Positions 1-11,617 of a DNA stretch of 64,000 nucleotides are shown here, in pieces. Origin of the DNA: Molossus alvarezi. Taxonomy: Eukaryota > Chordata > Mammalia > Chiroptera > Molossidae. The notes under the pieces were generated by a model, which did no database searches, was not told the origin of the DNA, and saw only the letters and a list, made by a program, of their open reading frames with translations. The DNA lies in NCBI GenBank assembly GCA_037176705.1, contig CM073893.1, positions 18,910,074-18,974,073 of the forward strand, in the 5' to 3' direction. Position numbers and translations under genes: made by a program. Numbering within the stretch: the stretch's first letter is position 1; the number at the start of each line of letters is the position of its first letter.

Positions 1-1352
1 ATCACATTACCAGATTTCAGGTTATACTACAATGCCACTATAAATAAAAAAGCCTGGTACTGACACAAGAACAGGCAGATAGATCAATGGAACAGAATAG
101 AGAACCCATAAATTAACCCAAGACAATATGCTCAATTAATATTTGACAAAGGTGACAAGAGCATACAGTGGTTACACCATACATGAGAATAAACTCAAAA
201 TGGATAAAAGACTTAATTGTAACTCGTGAATCCATAAAAATTCTAGAAGAAAATGTAGGCAACAAAATCTCAGACATCATACGCAGCAGAATTTTCACTG
301 AATCAACACCTAAGGCAAGAGAAACAAAGGAAAAAATGAATACATGACTACATCAAACTTAAAAGTTTCTGCACAACAAAAGAAGCAACCATCAAAATGG
401 AAGGGATCTCACTATATGGGAGACCATAATTGCCAATGATGTATCAGATAGCGGTTAATTACCAAAATATATAGAGTGCTCATACAACTCAACAAAAGGA
501 AGACAAAGAATCAAATTAAAAAATGGGCAGAGGACCTAAATGGAAACCTCTCCAAAAAGGACATACAAATGGCCAAGAGACATATGAAGAAGTGCTCAAC
601 ATCACTAATTATGAGAGAGATGCAAATTAAAACAATGAGGTATCACCTCGCCATCAATAAACCATCAAACAACAAGTGTTGGCGAGGGTGTGGAAAAAAG
701 GGGATTCTAGTACACTGCTGGTGGGAATGCAGACTGGTGCAGCCACTGTGGAAAACACTATGGTGTTACCTTAAAAAGTTAAAAATTGAACTGCCATTTG
801 ACCCAGTGATCCCACTTCTAGGAATATACCCTAAGAAACCCGAAAACACCAATCAGAAAAAAATATATGTACCCCTATGTTCATAGCAGCACTATTTATA
901 ATAGATGAGGTCTGGAAACAACCCAAGTGTCCATCAGTAGTTGAGTCGATAAAAAAGCTGTGGTACATGTACACAGTGGAGTACTATGTAGATGTAAGAA
1001 AGAAAGATCTCTTATCCTTTGAGATGGCATGGAAGGACCTGGAGAGTATTATGCTAAGCAAAACAAGCCAAGCAGAGAAAGACAAATATCACATGATCTC
1101 ACTTATTTGTGGAATATAATGAACTAAACAAACTACTGAGCAAAATTAACCCAGAGACATAGAGGTGGGGTATAGACTGACAAGCCTCAGAGGAGGGGGG
1201 TGGAGGGGGAGAGATAAACAACAGAACTTACATGCATATATGCATGACCAATGAACATAGACAACAAAGCTGGGGATGAGGCGTGGGGGAAGGGGAGGAG
1301 GGTGTCAATGGGGGAAAAATGAGAAACATCTGTAACAAAAATAAATTAATAA
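1..1352 (+). mobile_element. L1 (LINE-1) 3' portion, cut by the window edge
   Basis: The plus strand carries the C-terminal part of L1 ORF2 and the 3' UTR, ending in an A-rich tail near 1320-1352. The first bases match the ORF2 segment that follows the [14 protein letters not shown] region of the full-length copy at 31799-37587, so the element continues off the left edge. The reading frame is broken: only fragments at 476-886 and 877-1119 remain open, and the second ends in the usual C-terminal segment (LLSFE, then [14 protein letters not shown]). Compared with the full-length copy, about 90 bases are missing near 172. It is a dead copy of the same young L1 lineage. The 3' UTR is G-rich (about 1160-1320), as in the other copies. 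Confidence 0.93.
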
Positions 1353-1570
1353 ATAAAGAATACAATGAGGTAACAAAGATAATAAATTATTTAAAAGTTA
1401 AAAAAAGAATCTGACTTAAATTTATAATCTAAATATGCTTTAGAGAGGGGTTCAGTGGAAAGGAGAGAATCAATCAAGACATAGAATGCCTTTTATGTTG
1501 AAGGCTCTGTACAAAGAATAAATGCCATGACAGTAATACATTTACTTTTTGTACTAATTATTTATATTTT

Positions 1571-2150
1571 GCTCTCAGCTCCAAGCCCATCCTGTAAACT
1601 CTGCTCTGGGATCCTGGGCTAGATCTGGAAACTACATTTCCCAGACACCCTTAACAGCAGCCTTCCTACTAGGATCAGCCAATGGAGGTTGTAGTAATTA
1701 GAGAGATTGGAAAGCAAGAGAAGCAGAACAGGATTTTTTTTCCAGTTGCAATTCCTATAAAAAAAAATAACAGCTACAAAATAGCCTTAATGTCTTTTGG
1801 CATATTTAGCACTAGCTGTTCCACATTCCTTCGTGGCTACCAAGAGTAGCCAACTGTGCCCCCTGGTTAGCACAAGCATTAGCCATACAATACCTCCTTC
1901 GGAGACCTGAGTACTAACTATGTGAGTACTGAGAACCCCTTCCTCCAAGCAACTAGTTTTTTTCATTGAGTACCCTGCCCCACCTCCCCAAGTGCAGCAG
2001 GTATTAGCTAACTTCCTCCAGCATCCCTCATTTGTCCTTTCAGTTTTTCAATATCTATATGACTACTTTCTTAAATTAAATCCCTCTGTTTGAAATACCT
2101 AGCATGGTTTTTGATATCCTGCCTAGAGGTTGATGGACAGATTTTAACCA
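1571..2150 (+). repeat. Diverged interspersed repeat, family not identified
   Basis: The segment begins with an ACATTTCCCAGAC-like stretch, a GCCAAT segment and a purine-rich run. It ends in a TAAATCCCTCTGTTTGAAAT-type 3' region before GTTGATGGACAG. The same order of landmarks is found at 44761-45380, so the two are probably old copies of one mammalian repeat. I cannot name the family from memory with confidence. No coding frame is present. Confidence 0.4.
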
Positions 2151-2316
2151 GATAAATTTTGACTACCTGCTTGGGGAAACAAAATATACTCATGCAAAAA
2201 GACGTTCAGTGATATAGCATTTAAAATGAACAGCTCAGATAAAATTTTCTGCATGGATTCAAAAAGCCAAGCAACCAGTTGTTATGGAATGGCCAGAAAC
2301 AAACATCGTACTTCTT

Positions 2317-2547
2317 TTTTAATCCCTACCTGAGGATTTTTTCCATTTATCTTCAGATAGAGTGGGAGGGTGAGAGAGAGAGAGTGAAACATCGATGTGA
2401 GAGACACATTGACTGGTTGCCTCTCGAAAGACCCTGACCAGGACCAGGGTCTGAACCCCAACTGAGGTATGTGCCCTTGATGTGAATAGAACTTGAGACT
2501 CTGGTCTGCGGACCAATGTTCCAACCACTGAGCCAAATGGGCCAGAG
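2317..2547 (-). mobile_element. Ves-type bat SINE
   Basis: Read on the minus strand: a tRNA-related head (CTGGCCCATTTGGCTCAGTG), a GAGAGA/TCTCTC tract, and the TATCTGAAGATAAAT tail region ending at T-rich 2314-2320. No convincing target duplication is seen. It belongs to the longer of the two SINE types here, the one ending in a CCT(C/T)AGGTGAGGATTAA-like tail. The ORFs read across it are incidental. Confidence 0.93.
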
Positions 2548-2584
2548 AAGCATTGTGCTTTTAAAATTTAACTTCTTTTATTTA

Positions 2585-2755
2585 ATCTTCAACACTACGA
2601 TCAAAATTCTACTAGTCCCATTCTGTAGATGAGAAACATTGGTTCTGAGAGACTAACACATGTTCACAAATAGACACTAAGAAAGTAGCAGAGCTGGGAT
2701 TCATACCCAGGTCTGTATGACTAATTCATTCTTTCTATCATTCCATATTCATTCA
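2585..2755 (-). repeat. MIR SINE (ancient mammalian)
   Basis: The plus strand shows the complement of MIR: TGTAGATGAGAAAC, GAGACTAACACATGTTCACA, then AGCAGAGCTGGGATTCATACCCAGG. The copy is diverged, as expected of an element that stopped moving before placental mammals radiated. Confidence 0.75.
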
Positions 2756-4631
2756 GAAGGGGTGAAATTTGAGGTGAACCTTGAAGAATAGTCTTCAAAT
2801 AGAATGGTCAGAGGAAAGTACTTTAATGGGAATAAAAGCTAACAAAAGCGTAGGACTGGGAAAATATAAATGTGTCTAGGGGTAAGAAATACACTGGTGT
2901 GAAAGTTTGTCATGGAAGGTATTGGAAATGTAGGACAGGAAAAGTAGGCTGGGGCTCGATTAAGAAGGTTGGCATGTGAGGAATTTAGGAACCACTTATT
3001 TTTTAATCAGAGATCAGAAAAGCAAAATGGCAAAAGTGAAAACCTACTTGGTATTGTATGTTTAATGGACTTCATCACTGATATTTGTCAAGCCACTGTT
3101 GTTATCAAAGGCTTTTTAAATTATCAAAACATTAAAATGAGAAAAAAAACCATTATGGATTATTGCTATGAATACAAATAATTAGAAAAGGAATTTTAAC
3201 TTTGCATAAATTTCAGGATAATTAAAAAACACAACAAATAAGAAACCTTTTAAAGAAAGAAACTGATTTTTATCGCAGAGAAAGAATACATTCCTTGCTT
3301 TAAGATAAATCAAAGTCCTAAAATAATTTACATGGCTATGAGAAATGAATTTAATACTTTTTATGAAAAAGTATTGTTATTTGACTAATACATCTTTAGG
3401 GGATAAAATGAAGAAATGTTAAAAAGACAATCCAACAACACTAAATTGATAGACACTGATAATGTGGTCTCCCAACCAATCTGTCAGTGTCCTACTGTAT
3501 TATGTTCTGTTACAAACCTCTCCTTGAAGCAATTAGATTCAGATACATTATGAGTTAGATACTTTTGTGGGCTAGCCTGGAAATTCAACTGTCATTTATA
3601 ACTTTGTTTCCATGGCAAAGTGCCTTTGCAAGTTCTAAACAGCTGACTTTCAAATTAACTTTTGGAATATAACCCATTTGCAACTTGGGGACTGTCTATG
3701 CTTTGAATGTAGATTGTCTATTAAAACCAGGGCTTTATCTCCACTTCCTCTCAGAGGATTTCAAATTAGTTAGTATTTTTCTTTTAAATCCAGTACCTTA
3801 TTTGAGAAAAGGGGATTAAAAAAGTAACCCATCTGGTGTGAAAAAAAGGCAAATCCAATAACTCTTTTTTTTATTAAGTCCTGGTTATAAGGAAGCAAAC
3901 ATTTTGCCTATAAAAAGAAGAATAAAATGATGAATTAAAAAATAACTGAGCATGTAATGGAAGACTATCTTTTTGCATTGTCTCTACAATGCAAAGGTAT
4001 ATTAAGTAAAGAATTGAGTTGATTATCCTTAAAATGCTTGCTTAAACTTTTCTTAATAATGACATTTGTATACTGTAGGCAAAATTTTTCTAGACTAGAA
4101 TTGTTGCAAAGACTATTGCAGTAGTTTTCCATTAAACATTACACAAAAAGGTGCAGACAAAAACTTATAAATGATATCTGGTGTTAAAAATTGTCTCTTT
4201 TCAAGAGGATGAAATGCTTGTTGTTCAGGGAAAGGATATAAAACATTATATTAAATTTCCAGTTCATTTTACTCTTTCAAGTAATTTCTCTTTTCCACTT
4301 TAACAAAAGAATACTTGAAATAGATACAAGCAAAATAAGAAGTATTGTTCTCTTCCATCAACTCATACTTTACTGAAGACTTTAGTAAAGTTCATTGAAT
4401 TCATAACTGATAGGTTTGGGAGGTACTCCATAAATTATGTAAATTTTTGGATTTTGGTCAGCTAGGTAATCCAATGAATGCTGGTGTTCTTAATGAAGAC
4501 TCACTTGTTATTTTACCCTTGGAATTCTGTTTCTTTACTTATTTTATAAATTATATTTCTTTCTGGACAAGTTATCACATAGGTTAGTAGGAACAATACC
4601 ATTTATAGTGAGATCTTAAAACATTTCTTCT
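2756..4631. other. AT-rich non-coding sequence, no recognised element
   Basis: I see no transposon signature, RNA gene or convincing exon. Short ORFs such as 2969-3181 lack any recognisable domain. The stretch 3590-3780 is unique-looking and of mixed composition, but nothing in it allows a functional call. Confidence 0.6.
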
Positions 4632-4740
4632 GCCTGGCCGGTGTGGCTCCTTGGTTGAGCGTCAACGGATGCACCAAGAGGTCTCCAATTTGATTCCCAG
4701 TCAGGGAACATGCCCAGGTTGTGGGCCCGATCTCCAGTGG
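4632..4740 (+). mobile_element. Ves-type SINE, 3'-truncated
   Basis: Begins with GCCTGGCCGGTGTGGCTC, contains the B-box-like segment GATTCCCAGTCAGGG, and stops after GATCTCCAGTGG. The CT-rich middle and A-tail are missing, so about half the element is present. No clear target duplication was found, so later deletion is a likely cause. Confidence 0.88.
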
Positions 4741-4789
4741 CTTATTGATAGAGTGCTGGGTAGTCTTTGGACCTAGTTTTTCTTGATCA

Positions 4790-4960
4790 GGCTAGACCTG
4801 GTGTTCTCAAACTTTGATGTGTATAAGAATTCTGAAGTGCTTTTTGAGAAACACTGATTTAACTGAATCAGAATTAGTAGGAGTTGAGTATCATGCTTGT
4901 GATACATATGATTCATAGACCAAACTCCAAGAAACCTGGGCTATATACATGCGACTTCTG
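4790..4960. repeat. MER5-like hAT MITE remnant
   Basis: Contains GTTCTCAAACTTTGATGTGTATAAGAATTC, which resembles the terminal region of MER5A-type non-autonomous hAT-Charlie elements, followed by AACTGAATCAGAATTAGTAGG. It is heavily diverged. The call rests on recalled family features only. Confidence 0.4.
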
Positions 4961-5089
4961 CACAATGTTTTAAAGGGACTAGTCAACACCTCATACACAT
5001 TGTGCTTTACTGCTCCATTATTCTGAAAAGTCCTTTGCTTATTTCAAAAATTACCTAATGTACTTTTACTTACCTGTTAAGCTTAGAGC

Positions 5090-5330
5090 ACATGTAGACA
5101 CCTCTATATTTACTTCTTGATGCCCTCCCACTCCTCCCATAGTTCTTTATGCATTTGTTAGTGCAATAGGACTTTTTATATTGTATTAAAATTATTTGCT
5201 TAAATGTCTGTGTCACTGGACCGAGATGTTCAAGGGCAGAGACTATTTCTGTCCAGTGTGGGTTTGTTTGTTGTTCCATATCCTAGATATTTGTTAACTT
5301 GAATTGAAAATGAATAAATTCCATGTCTTT
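5090..5330 (+). repeat. L2 LINE 3'-end remnant
   Basis: Landmarks are GTTCAAGGGCAGAGACTATTTC followed by CCTAGATATTTGTTAACTTGAATTGAAAATGAATAAA. This is the usual order of the L2 3' terminus (GGGCAGGGACT, then AATAAATATTTGTTGAATGAATGAA). It is old and diverged. Confidence 0.55.
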
Positions 5331-6476
5331 GAGAGTTGTCGTAGACTTTATTCTGAACTCAATCTCTTGTAGATGGAAACTTCTGCACTTATTTAAAATA
5401 TTACTCATTTTATCTTTTCTTCTATTAGATCAAGTTTCTTAGGCATGTTACATTATGTATACCTACAAATAAAAGTATCTCATATTTCTCATATTTGTTA
5501 TTGTGGCAGAGATAGTTGTCTACCCAGTGTGCATTCTCCCCTTCTTACTTACAAGTCATAAAAGCAAAACAAAACAAAACCCTACACTTTTCAGTCTTCC
5601 CTGCAGAAAAGGGCAATCATGTTACCCATTTCTGAGATGTGAATGAAAATTATTGGGTGGAACTTTCAGGAAAACCCTTAAAAAGAGGACAGATTTAGCT
5701 GGTTTGAACATTTTTTTTCCTTTTCCCTATGACCTTCCCCCTTTTTCTCTCTGTAACATGAACAGAATGTTGGGAGGTGAAGTGACCATCTTGGGACCAC
5801 CATATGATTGATAAGCATACTAGAATGGTTGGGTGGAATGATATAGGGAGCTTGGGTCCTGATTGTATCCTGGAGCCACTGGCCATCTCTGGGTTTTCTA
5901 TTTCTAGATTTCTTGTAACTAGAGAAAAATGAAGCCCTAATTTATTTAAGCTACTTACCCTTCCTTCCCTTCCTCCCATCTTTTCTTCCTTCCTCCCATC
6001 CTTCCTTCCTTTCTCCTACCCTTCCTCCTTTCCTTCCCCTACCCTCTTTTTTTTTGAGTTTTTGCAGTAGGATGCAAAACCTTGACTGATAGTTACCTAG
6101 CCTCATCAATGAATATGCTTCTGTTATCTTACATTAGTTAGCAGAAAACTAACTAAAAAACTGTCTATTGCTTGGTTGTTTATTTGGTCAATATAGAGAA
6201 CATATATTCTGTCTGACCACTCCATGCCTAAGTTCTAATATGGCATTTATATTAATGTCACATTTCTAAAAGTCATATGTGTGTGTATGTATTAAAGTAT
6301 ACATATACACAGTTGTCTGAAAAGATGTTTACCATTGCCCCCAATAATTAACAGTGGTGTAATTTTCAGATTATTATTACTTCATTTCTTATAATTTTAT
6401 ATTGCTTGCATCTTCTACATGTCTGTGAATGTACGATCTTTATAATTACAAAAATAATAAAGCTGCTTTTAAAACA
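5331..6476. other. Non-coding sequence with a CCTT-rich pyrimidine tract
   Basis: Positions 5958-6052 form an imperfect (CCTT)n/(TTCC)n tract. The remainder is AT-rich and shows no recognised element. The 94-codon ORF on the minus strand (5695-5979) overlaps the pyrimidine tract and is a by-product of it. Confidence 0.6.
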
Positions 6477-6486
6477 AGTGAAGTAT

Positions 6487-6763
6487 CGCCCTGACTGGTT
6501 TGGTTCAGTGGTTAGAGTGTCAGCTCATGAACCAAAGGATCACAGGCTCAATTACTGTTCAAGGGCATGTACCTGGATTGCAGGTTCGATCCCCAGCCCA
6601 GGTTGGGGTTTTGCAGGAGGCAACCAATCAGTATATCTCTCTCGCATAGATGTTTCACTCTCTCTCTCTCCCTTCCTCCCTTCCACTGTATCTAAAAATC
6701 AATGGAAAAATATCCTTGGGTGAGGATTAACAAAAATAAAGAAATCAATCAATCAATAAATAC
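6487..6763 (+). mobile_element. Ves-type SINE with target duplication
   Basis: Head GCCCTGACTGGTTTGGTTCA, CT-rich middle, then ATCCTTGGGTGAGGATTAA and a long A-rich tail containing (AATC)n. The target duplication AGTGAAGTAT lies at 6477-6486 and 6764-6773, so the boundaries are firm. Confidence 0.95.
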
Positions 6764-6819
6764 AGTGAAGTATAATAGTAAGACTATTATAAAAAATAAA
6801 AAAAAAATTTTCTAAGAAC

Positions 6820-7023
6820 ATTATTATTTTTATTATTTTTTCTTTATTGATCTTACAGAGAGAGGAAGGGAGAGGGAGAGAGAGATAGAAACATCTATGA
6901 GAGAGAACATTGATTAGCTGCCTCCTGCATGCCCCCAACCTGGGCATGTGCCCTGACTGGAAATCGAACCAGTGACCTCTTGGTGCATGGGTCAACGCTC
7001 AACCACTGAGCCATACCGGCCGG
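6820..7023 (-). mobile_element. Ves-type SINE (short type)
   Basis: On the minus strand: GCCGGTATGGCTCAGTGGTTGAGC head, CATGCAGGAGGCAGC, ATGTTTCTATCTC and an AATCAATAAAGA-like end in T-rich 6825-6845. This is the type ending in ATCAATAAA rather than GTGAGGATTAA. It lies 56 bases from the preceding, oppositely oriented SINE. Confidence 0.93.
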
Positions 7024-8202
7024 ACTCTAACCATATTATTAAATGAAACAACACTTTGAGGGAATGAAGCAAAGAACTCACTGTACTCTTTAAAAATAAA
7101 GAAATGTTAAAGGTTTTGAGGCCACAATCACAACATATAAGATGAATTTTCAATTCACTATATTGTTTTTTTCTTTGCTCACTTTTTCTAAGTTTTTTTG
7201 CACAAACATATTCCTTTTGTAATAAAAAAAATGTTTTTGAAAAATATAGTAGATCTTTACGAATATAAAGGGCTCAGGATTTTAACCAGTCACAGTACAA
7301 TCTTGTGGCACATGGTGATTTTGGATCAATTATTTTCTTCATATTTTCCACTCTGACTGTACTTTAACATGTGTCATTCAAGGATTTAGCTGGGTTTGGG
7401 GTAAGAGGCTCTCCTAGCAGGTAGTTACTGTATTTAAAACTCTTTGAAGAAGAAAGGTATTATTTAAGTATTAAGCATTGTTATGAACATCCTGCCTTTT
7501 CAAAGCTCAAAGGGAAAGACAAAAAGACCTATCCTTATTAGTATTTTCAATTAAACTGAGAAAGATAATTTCCAAACCATCTAATCTTTCCTACGTGTTC
7601 CCACCACCCCGAGCACTACATTTCAGTCAAATGTATACGTGGAGAGAGACGTGAATCCAACCTCTAATTTTCCTTTTAGCTCTAATAAGCACATTTATTA
7701 CAGTGTTTCCCTGCATGTTTGTACACACAGTCCTAGAGAAATCTGTTTGTTTCTTCTAATGAGGTTTAACAGTATTCTCATAAACACAAGATCATGTGGC
7801 TATTCAGTTCGGGGTCTCAGAAAGCATTGTGCCAAATCTTTTAACTGTGGTATTGGGTATAATAATCATTCCAGGAAGAGTCATAAAATATACCTTTAGA
7901 GATTTATTACTGGGAAGTTTTCACTCCTTTTCAGGGAAATTAATTGAATTATCATACTCTTTGCATGAAGTCAATTATTATGACTTGTATGCTTGATGCT
8001 TATCCAGCCATCACACATAGCCTTCAACCTTCTGAGTTATAATTCGAAAGTCATCCAGCTTCAAACTGGCCAAACAGCTCAGGATTCAAGAAATTGATTT
8101 GTTGAGGGATAAATATTGAATTTCAAAATGATGTTAAGGAGTCCCCAAATAACAACTTTGAATATCTGTCATAAGCAAAATGATTCAAAAAAGGGTATGT
8201 CT
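7024..8202. other. Non-coding sequence, nothing recognised
   Basis: AT-rich unique-looking DNA. The overlapping plus-strand ORFs at 7639-7899 and 7796-7996 use different frames, have no domain, and show no splice or start context that I can support. Confidence 0.55.
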
Positions 8203-8430
8203 AGCTAAGCTGGTGTGGTTCAGTGACTGAGCGTTGACTCATGGACCAAGAGGTCACCAGTTCGATTCCCATTTAGGGCACATGCCTGGGATGCAGGCAA
8301 TTCCCAGTAAGGGGTGTGCAGGAGGCAGCCAATCAATGATTCTCTCTCATTGATGTTTTATCTGTTTCTCCCTCTCCCTTCCTCTCTCTGTAAAAAAAAA
8401 AAAAAAAAAAATCAATAAAAATTAAAAAAT
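8203..8430 (+). mobile_element. Ves-type SINE (short type)
   Basis: Head AGCTGGTGTGGTTCAGTGAC, B-box-like GTTCGATTCCCA, GGCAGCCAATCAATGATTC, CT-rich tract, and a 20-base A-run before ATCAATAAAAATT. A loose target duplication is possible (GTATGTCTA and GTATATATCTA). Confidence 0.93.
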
Positions 8431-8771
8431 GTATATATATCTAAACAGATTAGAGACTTGACTAAGACCACCATAAATTTAGACTAGATAATCAAAGGAT
8501 ATAATTTTTGGTCCAGTGGAATGTGTTTAGAATTCAACACCAGTTATTCTTGGTAGAAGGTTGAGTCTGAATATTTCAAATAAAATAGCACCATGTTAAA
8601 TTACCTGTTCTAAAATGAGTACCTTTGTTCTTTTCATAAAATTTCCTTTTAGAAATACAGTGTGATAAATTAAATTTTAGGCTGCGTACTAAATTGAAAG
8701 TATGAAATCCCATCTTTAATTACTTGAGGAATCAAGGGTTTGCAAAATTATGATTATTTAGAAGGCTTATT

Positions 8772-8798
<27 letters not shown>
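8772..8798. repeat. (TG)n microsatellite
   Basis: An uninterrupted TG dinucleotide tract of about 13 units. Confidence 0.97.
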
Positions 8799-8802
<4 letters not shown>

Positions 8803-8960
8803 AAAAATTCCATAAAGACTAACCTTCTTGCCTCATTACAAAGGTAAAGAATTTCAGTTAAATATAATTTCCTTCTGAATATATGCATTTAAAAGCCTTG
8901 AATTCATTGTGTTACTAGTATTCTTGTAGCTCTAATAGCAGCCTCATATTGAGTTCACTA

Positions 8961-9183
8961 TTGCCGGCTGATGTGGCCGATGTGGCTCAGTGGATTGAGT
9001 GTTGTCCCTGTTGTCCCATGGACTGAGAGGTCCTGGTTAGATTCTTGGTCAGGGCACATGCCCAAGATGTAAGCTTGACCCCTAGTGAGGGGCGTGCAGG
9101 ATGCAGCCAATTGATGTTTCTCTCTCACATTGATGTTTCTAGCTCTCTCCTCCTTCCTTTTTCTCTAAAAAAAATCAATAAAG
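8961..9183 (+). mobile_element. Ves-type SINE
   Basis: Begins TTGCCGGCTGATGTGGC and has the usual GGGCACATGCCC, GTGCAGGATGCAGCC and CTCTCTCC segments, ending AATCAATAAAG. The head contains a small internal duplication (GATGTGGCcGATGTGGCTC). Flanks share AGTTCACT (8952-8959 and again from about 9185), consistent with a target duplication. Confidence 0.92.
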
Positions 9184-9750
9184 GAAGTTCACTGTATCAG
9201 AATCATGAAACATCACTTAGGTTATCTAGGGAGTCCCTTACACTATGTTCCTGTCACATGGAAACTCTACTAAGGTGATTGAGACAGCCATCTTGAGTCA
9301 TTCAACTTAGTCTATTGATCATAGACTACAAATATAGGCTAAGTGTCAGGAAATAATATAAACATCCATTCTGTTAGTGGGGGTAGCTTAATTTTAAAAG
9401 TAAATTAAGGAAAAACTCATATTAATGGATACTCCCCTGATTTTGCCTCACACATTGGTTCCCTCTCAGAGTCTCTCTTTAGGGATAACACGCCCATCCC
9501 CCAGCTGCTAGGTGTATTGGCTGCTGTAAGCTTGCATTGTGTTTCTCACTGAAAATTGCCTTCTGCCACAGGGTACTGCCTTGACTAAGGAACCACTCAT
9601 TCTAAGGAGTGACTTGTGGCCAATGACTAGATGATATGGGAATAAAAGATCCAGCCCTCATGCTTCAATTTGGTACAACTCTGAGAGGCCATCCTAGTCC
9701 AAGAGCTCCTTAAAGGATTGGTTGAAACCTTTATTGAAGCAGCTTTTTGG

Positions 9751-9845
9751 CCCTGGCCAGTTTGGCTCAGTGGTTGGAGCGTCGCCCTATGGACCAGAGA
9801 GTCCTGAGTTTGGTACCAAAAAAATAAAAAAGAAAAGAAAAGAAA
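9751..9845 (+). mobile_element. SINE head only: 3'-truncated Ves retrocopy with its own target duplication
   Basis: Only the tRNA-related head (about 70 bases from CCCTGGCCAG to GAGTTTGGTACC) is present, followed directly by an A-rich tail of AAAAAAATAAAAAAG type. A perfect 11-base duplication, CAGCTTTTTGG, flanks it at 9740-9750 and 9846-9856. The copy was therefore inserted in this short form and not trimmed afterwards. A similar copy is at 17637-17735. Confidence 0.9.
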
Positions 9846-9856
9846 CAGCTTTTTGG

Positions 9857-11600
9857 GTGAACTCCTCTGTTCTCAGCTGCATTCTTCACTCTTTTATGGG
9901 TGCATCTACTGGGAGCACTCTCCAAGTGATGTTTTTGCAATTAATACCTAATTGATTGAAATCAATACCCCATCTATCCCTATTTTCAGGGAAGCCAATT
10001 TAACACAGGATTATCATCATGGGTGGGTCTGTTGCATTGGCAGAATATGTTGCTGCATTAATTAACTTTGATCAAATATTACTACCACTATCCTGCCTAA
10101 GCTAGTGTTGAATATTACCATCAATGAACCATTTCTTTAATTTAGTCCAGAAAGCATATGATATGTAGGAAAGCTTATACCTTTAATTAATATATGAGTT
10201 TCCTAGCAAAAAACAAGACCCCAAGAAAAAGACAATCTACTATATAGGTAAGATTGGATGAGCTATGGAGCTATGGGAAAAGGAGAGAGGAGAGAGATCT
10301 TATGTGGCTTGTTTGGGAGAAGTTCATAATGGGGCTCCCTGAACCCACTAGTGATATATCTGTGTGTGGCTGAAGGAGGAATGGCAAAGGTCACAGAAGA
10401 ACAGTGAGTACCTGGAGTTAAGGCTGCTGAAAGGAAGGCTGCATAAAGGAGCTACTTGACAATTTTTGCTTTAAGATGACTCTAAAATGAAGCTACTCTA
10501 AACAACTGCTGCCCACAGAGTTATCTCTTCAGAACTTCTATCCTGCTAATTTTGGTGCTAAATCTTATTTTGTCTTATGTCATTGAAATATTTAATAGGA
10601 TTATGCTTTTTTCATACTGCCTTTGTGTGCCTTATAGTACTAACAGAACTATGCACATAATAGGGATTCAATAAGTACCTGTTACATTAATAAATGACAA
10701 GATAAACATAAAATGAAAAAATTATTGAGTTACAAAAGAAAAAAATTAGTGATGTAAAAGTCCTAAATCTATGGTTTCAGAAACCTTTAAAATGGGTGAT
10801 TTAACACAATGATTTTTAGGAAAAATGGATAGATATATTTTTATGTTGACTGAATTCAAATGCTATTTTTGAGATGGCAGTTTTAATCCCAAATTGTTAA
10901 TGATTTTAACATTTTGTAAGAGATAATAGATCTCATGTAATTTCAGTACCGGTCACAACTCAGTGAGAACAAAGAGATATACTGGAAGGTTACATGCATT
11001 ATGTAAACTCTGAGCCATAAGTTCTTTTTGTTCAGGGCCTTCCAGAGCCACCCTCCTCCACTTGAACCCCAGGTTCTCCCTTGTGACAGAGAACAAAGAT
11101 GTGGACTGCAGAGCACTTCTGTGTCTAGAGACCTAAATGGCTGTAAAATGACTCCATTTCCAGACAAAATAACTAGGCTCCTATTTCTCTGGACAAAGTC
11201 CTGATGCATTCCTTTCTTCCCCTTAATTCCACTGAACAAAATACTCAGGTAAAATATTTCTAGGAATAGTTTACAATGAGAATAATAACCATTTCCTTTT
11301 ACCATACTTCATTTTTCCAGAAAAGATAATTTCTTCTTTAATTGATGCTTGTTAAGAACACTCCAGTTACTTCTTTCTCCAAAATCAAATAACTAGCTAA
11401 AAATATTAAAATTATTTTGCATGTATTTATAAAGTAAAACTGGTGGGCTAAGCATATGATTACTTAAACATATATAAACGTGAGTGAGTGTAATAGTGAA
11501 CCAAATAATGATCTATTTCTAAAAGGTTAGAGTGTTTATGTTTGTAGCTCCTCCCTTTAGTTTGCAGACCTTGTGGTGGTCTGCAATGACACTTCATTTG
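9857..11600. other. Non-coding sequence, no clear element
   Basis: Unique-looking AT-rich sequence. The piece 10615-10700 (ACTATGCACATAATAGGGATTCAATAAGTACCTG) resembles an L2 3' terminus. A 120-codon minus-strand ORF (10943-11305) has no recognisable domain. Confidence 0.55.
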
Positions 11601-11617
11601 AAATGGGACAAGTTATT

